From Firmicutes bacterium CAG:582 (lineage in GTDB: Bacteria; Bacillota_I; Bacilli_A; RF39; UBA660), in the NCBI GenBank assembly GCA_000435515.1, contig FR884153.1, positions 1-28,928 on the forward strand: a stretch of 28,928 nucleotides of DNA, in the 5' to 3' direction. The position numbers and the translations under genes were made by a program. Positions 23,402 through 28,928 of this stretch are shown here, piece by piece (position 1 is the stretch's first letter; each line of letters opens with the position of its first letter). The notes under the pieces were generated by a model. That model was not told the DNA's origin. It did no database searches and was given only the letters and a program-made list of their open reading frames with translations.

Positions 23402-24277
23402 ATGGATTTGTTTCATGCAACAGGATTAAAAAATCACAAAGCTTCATTTGATGCAACTTATAATGCCATAGAATTTAGCGTTAATCAAATAAAAAATAGT
23501 TATAATGAAAAATGGAATGAATTAAATGAAGTTAGAAAAAAATGGGCAGCCATTCAAGAAAAAATAATTTTTATAGTAAAAAGCAATGGCTTAAAATTTT
23601 CTAAGTCGTTGGACAAATGTACAAATGAAGAAATGATTGTTGAAATTGAAAGACTAGCCAATTTAATTCCTGAAGAATGTATGACTTTTAAAAAATATGA
23701 AGATGATTTGATACTATATTATAAAAAGATATTAAGCTTGGCCGAAGAACTCGAAACACTTAGTAAAAAAATAAATTTAATGAACCCTCAAGAAATTGAT
23801 AAAGATGAAGAACTTATAATAGATTTGGATGATTATCGTAAAAAAAGAAATCAAACTAATAATTCGATGGAAGTAATATCAGTTTATCCAGCAACTGAAG
23901 ATATTATAAAAAGCAAAAACAAACTATTTAAGAAAAATGAAGTTGAAGAAGTTCCTTTTATAGAAGTTAATAATTTGTTAGTTACGGGAAGCGTTGTTGA
24001 AAAAACGCATCAAAAAGAGGAACCTTTCTTAGAGTATGAGATTAAAGGAAACATGACATTAGTTGATATTGCTGAATCAGTTTACGGAAATGGAGCGTAC
24101 TGGCGATTATTATATTTATACTCAACTAATAAAGAAAAAATTGATTCAATAGCTGAGAGATTTAATGTAGATCCTGAAGTAATATCTACAATAAAAGGAT
24201 TTTTGGATGGTGTTAAATTAAGATTTCCTCTAGAACTATTTGACTTAAATGAAATTACTGAAAGAAAATTGGCATAA
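23402..24277 (+). CDS. coiled-coil protein with C-terminal LysM-like segment, unknown
   Basis: A 291-residue protein with no signal peptide or membrane span. Residues 20-130 are helical and charged, with coiled-coil potential. Residues 130-220 are a low-complexity linker. Residues 222-285 (YEIKGNMTLVDIAESVYGNG, then AYWRLLYLYSTNKEKID and later LRFPLELF) follow the pattern of a LysM domain: the GDTL-like turn, IA helix, YG, W-x-LY-x-x-N and a final hydrophobic-Pro strand. LysM normally binds peptidoglycan outside the cell, so an apparently cytoplasmic protein is odd; phage-tail-type LysM proteins are one precedent. The next gene starts 14 bases on. Confidence 0.65.
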   Translation: MDLFHATGLKNHKASFDATYNAIEFSVNQIKNSYNEKWNELNEVRKKWAAIQEKIIFIVKSNGLKFSKSLDKCTNEEMIVEIERLANLIPEECMTFKKYEDDLILYYKKILSLAEELETLSKKINLMNPQEIDKDEELIIDLDDYRKKRNQTNNSMEVISVYPATEDIIKSKNKLFKKNEVEEVPFIEVNNLLVTGSVVEKTHQKEEPFLEYEIKGNMTLVDIAESVYGNGAYWRLLYLYSTNKEKIDSIAERFNVDPEVISTIKGFLDGVKLRFPLELFDLNEITERKLA

Positions 24278-24291
24278 AAGGATTGTTATAT

Positions 24292-24525
24292 ATGAAATTT
24301 GATATAGATGAAATAATAGAATTAGTAAATGGTAAAAGATATATTGTTGTTGACAAACTAGAAGAAAATTATATATGGTATTATAATGTTTATGAAGTAG
24401 ACGATAATAATAATGTTTTAGATACTTCATTAATTGTTAAAACTGAAGTAAAAAATGGCAAAACATTAATTACTAAAACAACGAATGAAGAACTTGAAAA
24501 GATATTTAAAGCAAGACTTAATTAG
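24292..24525 (+). CDS. small hypothetical protein (77 aa)
   Basis: A 77-residue acidic protein without signal or membrane segment. It contains VNGKRYIVVDKLEENYIWYY, NVYEVDDNNNVLDTSLIVKT and a C-terminal helix, and looks like a small beta-sheet domain plus helix. The ATG at 24292 follows AAAGGA by a suitable distance; the in-frame TTG at 24283 is inside that region. I do not recognise the family. It is probably co-transcribed with the 23402 gene and followed by a terminator. Confidence 0.75.
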   Translation: MKFDIDEIIELVNGKRYIVVDKLEENYIWYYNVYEVDDNNNVLDTSLIVKTEVKNGKTLITKTTNEELEKIFKARLN

Positions 24526-24540
24526 ATCTTGCTTTATTTT
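24508..24540 (+). terminator. terminator after the 77-aa gene
   Basis: AAAGCAAGA (24508-24516) pairs with TCTTGCTTT (24527-24535), a perfect 9-bp stem overlapping the stop codon, followed by ATTTT. Confidence 0.8.
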
Positions 24541-24553
24541 TATATTAACTTGT

Positions 24554-24573
24554 ATTTACCTTTTTAAGTAATA
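24554..24573. repeat. 20-bp direct repeat shared with 37-56
   Basis: ATTTACCTTTTTAAGTAATA occurs exactly here and at 37-56. Both copies sit just upstream of a T-run/terminator-like element and a gene start. Function unknown. Confidence 0.7.
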
Positions 24574-24604
24574 GTCAATATCACTAAAATTGACTTTTTT
24601 TTTG
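24573..24604 (+). terminator. second hairpin with T-run before the wall hydrolase gene
   Basis: AGTCAAT (24573-24579) pairs with ATTGACT (24589-24595), followed by nine or more T. The second arm also contains the -35 of the next promoter. Confidence 0.7.
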
Positions 24605-24618
24605 AAATTTGATACTAT
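24590..24618 (+). promoter_or_regulatory. promoter of the wall hydrolase gene
   Basis: TTGACT (24590-24595), a 17-base spacer and TACTAT (24613-24618). The -35 lies in the right arm of the terminator hairpin. Confidence 0.65.
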
Positions 24619-24650
24619 AGTGACGTTCGACCGCAAAGAGGAGGACCAGA

Positions 24651-25595
24651 ATGGACACAATTAAAGCTTCTAAGATACCTTGGAAGCATGTAATCTGTTG
24701 CTTAATAATATTAGTAATATTTGTATTAACAATAGGTATACATATCAATGCTGAAGGATTTAGTGATGATGCTATTGCTGATAGCTCATCTGACACAGTA
24801 CCCCTGCGAACTTACAGTACAATAATTGACTTAAGTCCTTTAAGCAAAAAAAATGAGGTTAATTTAGCTGGACCTAAAGAGGAAGTAACTGTTGAAGAAT
24901 TGAATATAGATAGTTACATTACTACTTATAGCGCGGATATCGAATTATTGTCTAAAGCTTTTGGATTAAATTATGATAAGGTTATAAATAATCTTAAAAT
25001 AACTTATGAAAAAAACTTAGATAAAGAATTTGATAAAACAAATGTAGGCTTTTTGCTTGATGCCAATGGAAATGTAAAAAAGTATAAAAATGTTTTATAT
25101 GGGTTGGTCGAATATTTCTATGATTATGTAGAAAAATATCCTAAGGAAGTAAATAAAAAAAGGATACCATATACAGGAAATGCTGAGTACATAGAAAATC
25201 TTATAATCTATTACACTAAACAAATTTATACAAATGTTGATACATCTCTAGCATTAAGTATAGGAGCAAGTGAATCCGGATACTATAAAGTTAAATATAT
25301 GTTACGTTTTAACAATGTATTTGGCGGTATGGGAAAAAACGGACTCATAAAATATAATAATATAGAATTTGGGGTATTATCCTATGTTAGAATGCTTTCT
25401 ACTAAATATTATCAAAAAGGTTTAACTTCTATTGAAAGTATTGGAAGAAAGTATTGCCCAACATATGATAGTTTTGGTAATAAGATAGCAAGCCCACACT
25501 GGGTTAAATTAGTTCAAACAGCTATGAAAAAATATAACAATTACGAACAAGTAATTGGGGCTAATTTGTTGCTAAATAAGGAAGAAATTGCATAA
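24651..25595 (+). CDS. membrane-anchored lysozyme-like / glucosaminidase-family wall hydrolase
   Basis: A 314-residue protein. An N-terminal hydrophobic segment (about 13-33) acts as signal peptide or anchor (HINAEG could be a cleavage site). Residues 34-190 are a linker and helical region. Residues 195-300 carry a lysozyme-like fold: SLALSIGASESGYYKVKYML with the likely catalytic Glu in ASESG, NNVFGGMG, then SYVRMLSTKYYQKG and SPHWVKLVQTAMKKY. This matches endo-beta-N-acetylglucosaminidase (PF01832-like) or lytic transglycosylase domains. It probably acts on peptidoglycan outside the cell. SD GAGGAGG. It is monocistronic, with a terminator overlapping its stop. Confidence 0.75.
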   Translation: MDTIKASKIPWKHVICCLIILVIFVLTIGIHINAEGFSDDAIADSSSDTVPLRTYSTIIDLSPLSKKNEVNLAGPKEEVTVEELNIDSYITTYSADIELLSKAFGLNYDKVINNLKITYEKNLDKEFDKTNVGFLLDANGNVKKYKNVLYGLVEYFYDYVEKYPKEVNKKRIPYTGNAEYIENLIIYYTKQIYTNVDTSLALSIGASESGYYKVKYMLRFNNVFGGMGKNGLIKYNNIEFGVLSYVRMLSTKYYQKGLTSIESIGRKYCPTYDSFGNKIASPHWVKLVQTAMKKYNNYEQVIGANLLLNKEEIA

Positions 25596-25616
25596 CTTGT
25601 ATTTCTTCTTTTTTTT
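25581..25616 (+). terminator. terminator after the wall hydrolase gene
   Basis: GAAGAAAT (25581-25588) pairs with ATTTCTTC (25601-25608), a perfect 8-bp stem, then T to 25616. It overlaps the stop codon. Confidence 0.8.
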
Positions 25617-25619
25617 GTA

Positions 25620-25625
25620 TATAAT
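25620..25625 (+). promoter_or_regulatory. -10 of the pgk-tpiA operon
   Basis: TATAAT at 25620-25625, immediately after the preceding terminator T-run and 18 bases before the proposed pgk start. Confidence 0.5.
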
Positions 25626-25643
25626 AATCACAGGATGATGAAT

Positions 25644-26801
25644 ATGAAATATATAAAGGATATAAATATTAAAGATAAGAAAATAGTCTTACGTTTAGAT
25701 TTAAATGTACCAATAAAAAATGGTGTTATTTTGGATGATACTAAAATTGTAAAATCTTTAGAAACAATAAAATACTTGCTAGATAATAATTGTCATATAT
25801 TAATGATGAGTCATCTTGGCAAAATAAAAACTGAGGATGATCTAAAAGGTAATTCTTTGAAAAATGTATGTGAAAGATTAAGTGAGCTTCTAAATAAAAA
25901 AATAGTTTTTATTGAAAATCCAGTTGATTCTAAAATTCCGTATATATTAAATGAAAACCAATTAGTTTTACTTGAAAATACTAGATATATGGATTATCCA
26001 GATAAGAAAGAAAGTAATTGTGATTTAGAGTTGGCAAAATTTTGGTCAAGTGCAGGAGAGGTGTTTATAAATGATGCTTTTGGAACAAGTCATAGAAAAC
26101 ACGCATCTAATTATGGTATTTCTAAATACCTAGATTCATGTTACGGATTACTTTTTTACAAGGAATTAGAAGGATTAAAACCAGTTATTGGGGATAATGT
26201 AAATCATCCATTCACTGTTATTATGGGTGGTGCTAAAGTAGACGATAAAATAAATTTAATAAAATCTTTATTAAAAAAGTGTGATTATCTTTTAGTTGGA
26301 GGTGGCATCGCTAATACATTTTTAAAGGCTAAGGGTTATAATATAGGAACTTCCTTATTAAATGAAGAGGTTTTAACTAATGTAAAGAATATGATTAATA
26401 ATTATGCTGATAAAATCATTCTACCAGATGATGTAACTGTTTTACGTAATGACAAAGTAATTACTTGTAATATTCAAGATGTAAAAGATAACGATACAAT
26501 TTATGATATAGGAGATAAAACTATAAAAAAATATCAATCATTAATAGATGAATCAACAACTATATTCATAAATGGTACAATGGGATTATATGAAGATGAA
26601 AGATTTGAGATAGGTACAAAGAAAGTATTAACTGCATTAGCTGAGAGTAAGGCTACAACTATTGCTGGCGGTGGAGATGCTGTTAGTTCAATTAATAAGT
26701 TTAATCTAGCTGATGGCTTTGACTTTTTATCAACTGGCGGCGGAGCAACCCTTGAATATATAACTGATGAAAAAATAAACTGTTTTGAGGATGCCCTATG
26801 A
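25644..26801 (+). CDS. pgk: phosphoglycerate kinase (divergent)
   Basis: A 385-residue protein with the PGK fold and most signatures: RLDLNVP (R17), SHLG (H57), LLENTRY (R114), NDAFGTSHRKHAS (R151), GGAKVDDKI (K198, K202), GGGD and STGGGATLEY. Two basic-patch arginines are replaced. The catalytic Arg of DDTRI (Arg38 in yeast) is Lys34, and the Arg of SHLGR (yeast Arg65) is Lys60. WNGPxGVFE reads INGTMGLYE. The ATG at 25644 is preferred to those at 25635/25638 because MKYIKDINIKDKK aligns with normal PGK and AGGATG precedes it. It shares ATGA with tpiA. It could be a weakly active or specialised paralogue. Confidence 0.88.
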   Translation: MKYIKDINIKDKKIVLRLDLNVPIKNGVILDDTKIVKSLETIKYLLDNNCHILMMSHLGKIKTEDDLKGNSLKNVCERLSELLNKKIVFIENPVDSKIPYILNENQLVLLENTRYMDYPDKKESNCDLELAKFWSSAGEVFINDAFGTSHRKHASNYGISKYLDSCYGLLFYKELEGLKPVIGDNVNHPFTVIMGGAKVDDKINLIKSLLKKCDYLLVGGGIANTFLKAKGYNIGTSLLNEEVLTNVKNMINNYADKIILPDDVTVLRNDKVITCNIQDVKDNDTIYDIGDKTIKKYQSLIDESTTIFINGTMGLYEDERFEIGTKKVLTALAESKATTIAGGGDAVSSINKFNLADGFDFLSTGGGATLEYITDEKINCFEDAL

Positions 26802-27490
26802 TGTTAGTTCTCAATTTGAAAATGAATTTAACAAAAAATAGCATCTTAGAGTATGAGAAAATAATTCATGATAAAAAAGTGATTGTTTTACCCCAATACC
26901 CGTACTTAATATTCTTTAGTAGAGGTGGGTACTATTTAGGAAGTCAAGACGTTTCAAAATACTCTAAAGGAAGTTATACTGGTGAGGTTTGTGCCAAAGG
27001 ACTTAAATGCCTAGGAGTAAAGTATGTTCTTGTTGGTCATTCTGAAAGAAAAAAGTATTTTCATGAAGATATTAAAGATTTTAATATGAAACTAAAAAAT
27101 GTTATTGATAATGATATGACTCCAATTTATTGCATTGATGAATCGTTAGAAGATTATCAAAATGATAAAGAATTGAAAAAAAATGAGGAACAACTTGAAG
27201 CAATTCCTGTTGGCTGTAAATATATAGTTATAGCATTTGAACCAAATTATTTAATTGGAACAGAAGACGCCACTGCAAGCCTTGATAAGAAACATATAAA
27301 AAAGATAATAAATAAAATAAAAGACTATTTAATAGAGAGAAATATCAATCATGCAATCATATATGGCGGTGGAGTAAATGAAAATGTAATAGATGAATTG
27401 GAAGATCTTCCTTTGGACGGATATATACTATCATCAAATGCCTTAGATACAGAAAAACTAAATACAATATTAAAAAGATTAAAAATATAA
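26798..27490 (+). CDS. tpiA: triose-phosphate isomerase (divergent, short)
   Basis: A 230-residue TIM barrel against about 250 usually. The catalytic residues are present: K8 (LNLKMN), H81 (VGHSER) and E148 (AFEPN). The phosphate-binding parts are altered: loop 6 is EPNYLIGTEDAT instead of EPVWAIGTG, YGGSV is YGGGV, and the G-G of LVGGASL is S212-S213 (YILSSNAL). CGESL reads CIDESL. Starts 26798 and 26801 (ATGATG) are both possible. It overlaps the pgk stop by 4 bases, so the pair is coupled. It is probably an isomerase, but kinetics or substrate could differ. Confidence 0.87.
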   Translation: MMLVLNLKMNLTKNSILEYEKIIHDKKVIVLPQYPYLIFFSRGGYYLGSQDVSKYSKGSYTGEVCAKGLKCLGVKYVLVGHSERKKYFHEDIKDFNMKLKNVIDNDMTPIYCIDESLEDYQNDKELKKNEEQLEAIPVGCKYIVIAFEPNYLIGTEDATASLDKKHIKKIINKIKDYLIERNINHAIIYGGGVNENVIDELEDLPLDGYILSSNALDTEKLNTILKRLKI

Positions 27491-27491
27491 G

Positions 27492-27517
27492 ACTTCAAAT
27501 AATTTGGAGTTTTTTTA
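27492..27517 (+). terminator. terminator after tpiA
   Basis: ACTTCAAA (27492-27499), loop TAA and TTTGGAGT (27503-27510) with one T-G pair, then a T-run to 27517. Confidence 0.82.
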
Positions 27518-27526
27518 TTGATGTTG

Positions 27527-27532
27527 TATAAT
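27527..27532 (+). promoter_or_regulatory. -10 of the DUF402 gene
   Basis: TGTATAAT with TATAAT at 27527-27532, 19 bases before the ATG at 27552; SD GGTGAT. Confidence 0.5.
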
Positions 27533-27551
27533 TGATTACAGCGGTGATAGT

Positions 27552-28088
27552 ATGAATGAATTAAAAGTAGGAGATAATCTCGAATTGCATTGCTACAAAC
27601 ATAATGGAAAAATTAATAGTACATCGGATCGTATTACCATATTAGATATAAAAGATGATTATATAGTTTGCGGAGATTATAAGACTACAATAACAGATAG
27701 TGATGGTTCAACACGTAAAACAAAAGAACCGGCAATAATGTTTTTTTACAAAAATCGATGGTTTAATGTATTAGCTCAATTTAAAAAACAGGGACTATTT
27801 TATTATTGCAATATTGCAACACCATATTTAATAGATGACAAAATAATAAAATATATTGATTATGATCTTGATCTGAGAGTATTCCCGGATGGCGGATTTA
27901 AGATTTTAGATAAGAATGAATATAATTACCACAAGAAAATAATGCACTATTCAGATGAATTAGATGAGATAGTTAAAAGCGAACTAAGTTCTCTTATAGA
28001 ATTAAAAAGAGCAAATAAAGGTCCATTTGATAAAAATGTTGTAAATGAATATTATGAAGAATACATAAAAATTGCAGAAAATCTGTAA
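27552..28088 (+). CDS. DUF402 nucleoside tri-/diphosphate phosphatase (YgaC/Ntdp-like)
   Basis: A 178-residue protein very similar along its length to Bacillus YgaC as I remember it: LHCYKHNGKI near the start, TDSDGSTRKTKEPAIMFF, RWFNVLAQFKKQGLFYYCNI, ATPYLIDDKIIKYIDYDLDL, RVFPDGGFKILDKNEY and the C-terminal KGPFDKNVVNEYYEEY. The family hydrolyses nucleoside tri- and diphosphates with divalent metal bound by the acidic YIDYDLD region. It is cytoplasmic and monocistronic, with its own -10. The 16S promoter region follows with no clear terminator between. Confidence 0.9.
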   Translation: MNELKVGDNLELHCYKHNGKINSTSDRITILDIKDDYIVCGDYKTTITDSDGSTRKTKEPAIMFFYKNRWFNVLAQFKKQGLFYYCNIATPYLIDDKIIKYIDYDLDLRVFPDGGFKILDKNEYNYHKKIMHYSDELDEIVKSELSSLIELKRANKGPFDKNVVNEYYEEYIKIAENL

Positions 28089-28165
28089 TTTTTTTATTAA
28101 AAAGCCATAAAATATAGGGTAAAATGCAAAAAAACAACAAATTTTAAAAAAATGTAAAAAAAGTG

Positions 28166-28194
28166 TTGCATTTTATAAAAATAGAGTGTATATT
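28166..28194 (+). promoter_or_regulatory. rRNA promoter P1
   Basis: TTGCAT (28166-28171), a 17-base spacer and TATATT (28189-28194), preceded by an A-rich UP-like tract. The 28089-28513 stretch contains no gene, only the three promoters and the rRNA leader. Confidence 0.82.
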
Positions 28195-28268
28195 ATTAAC
28201 TGTGCTTCCGAAAAGAAGGCATCAAAAAAGTGTCAATAAATAATTTAAAAAAAATTAAAAAAAAGGTA

Positions 28269-28297
28269 TTGACAACTCCTGAAAAGTACGATAAAAT
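28269..28297 (+). promoter_or_regulatory. rRNA promoter P2
   Basis: Consensus TTGACA (28269-28274), a 17-base spacer and TAAAAT (28292-28297), with an A-rich tract upstream. Confidence 0.85.
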
Positions 28298-28381
28298 CAA
28301 TATCGTGACTCAGGAAAAAGATGTAAAGTGAGGCACAAAAAAAATTGTAAATATCAAATTAAAAAAATGTCAAAAAAAGTG

Positions 28382-28410
28382 TTGACAACAAATTAAAAAT
28401 TTGATATATT
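28382..28410 (+). promoter_or_regulatory. rRNA promoter P3
   Basis: Consensus TTGACA (28382-28387), a 17-base spacer and TATATT (28405-28410), with AAAAAATGTCAAAAAAAGTG upstream. Transcription from here gives a leader of about 97 bases. Confidence 0.87.
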
Positions 28411-28444
28411 ATCAATGCACTGGTCAAAAGGCCTTGCAAAAAAC

Positions 28445-28458
28445 GATCTTTGAAAACT
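28445..28458 (+). promoter_or_regulatory. boxA-like rRNA antitermination/leader element
   Basis: GATCTTTGAAAACT is the conserved Firmicutes rRNA leader motif (boxA-type), located between P3 and the 16S 5' end. Confidence 0.65.
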
Positions 28459-28513
28459 AAGTAAAATGTCAAGAAATTGAGTAGCTAGATTAAACTTAAA
28501 TGATAATTTATTT

Positions 28514-28928
<415 letters not shown>

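Overview
The window is a chromosomal segment of a low-GC, AT-rich Gram-positive bacterium, most likely an uncultured Mollicutes/RF39-like member of the Bacilli. Four things support this: the sigH-secE-nusG-rplKAJL and rpsL-rpsG-fusA-tuf order, strong Shine-Dalgarno sequences complementary to a Firmicutes 16S 3' end, Firmicutes-type leaders (L10 leader, L1-site-like leader), and a 16S rRNA start that looks Bacilli/Mollicutes-like. TGA is used as a stop codon (mrnC, sigH, pgk and others), so this is not a Mycoplasma-code organism. The species assignment is inference; no database was searched.

Layout. 1-2791: mrnC, rlmB, sigH, then secE-nusG. 2792-5307: rplK-rplA and rplJ-rplL, each preceded by a regulatory RNA leader. 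5308-8820: instead of rpoB-rpoC, which normally follow rplL, there is a small accessory cassette. It encodes an XRE regulator with a membrane tail, a MacB/LolD-type ABC ATPase, two FtsX-like permeases (the second short) and a secreted, cationic, Cys-free small protein. 8821-9184: a small pilin-like membrane protein. 9220-13635: the str operon rpsL-rpsG-fusA-tuf. 13634-16087: a YitT-family membrane protein, a convergent DUF6512-like membrane protein, and a single-domain ClpB-D1-like AAA+ ATPase. 16072-17062: a YhcC-type radical SAM protein on the minus strand, divergent from the next operon. 17063-23053: a probable three-gene operon of a conserved unknown membrane protein, a sugar-binding-domain/GGDEF diguanylate cyclase, and Tex. 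23110-23348: tRNA-Gly and tRNA-Asn. 23402-25616: a coiled-coil protein with a LysM-like tail, a small unknown protein and a membrane-anchored lysozyme-like wall hydrolase. 25620-27517: a divergent pgk-tpiA pair. 27527-28088: a DUF402 nucleoside tri/diphosphatase. 28166-28928: three tandem rRNA promoters and the first ~415 bases of 16S rRNA.

Most of the window is housekeeping translation and glycolysis. Transcription units are compact. A -10 box is typically followed 15-19 bases later by the start codon, with the GGTGAT-type Shine-Dalgarno sequence filling the tiny 5' UTR, and promoters are often built into the preceding terminator. The parts most worth a second look are the ABC/secreted-protein cassette at the rpoBC position, the divergent pgk/tpiA pair with substituted active-site residues, the AAA+ protein without its pore loop, the sugar-sensor diguanylate cyclase operon, and a covarying change in conserved 16S rRNA that also hits the 341F primer site.
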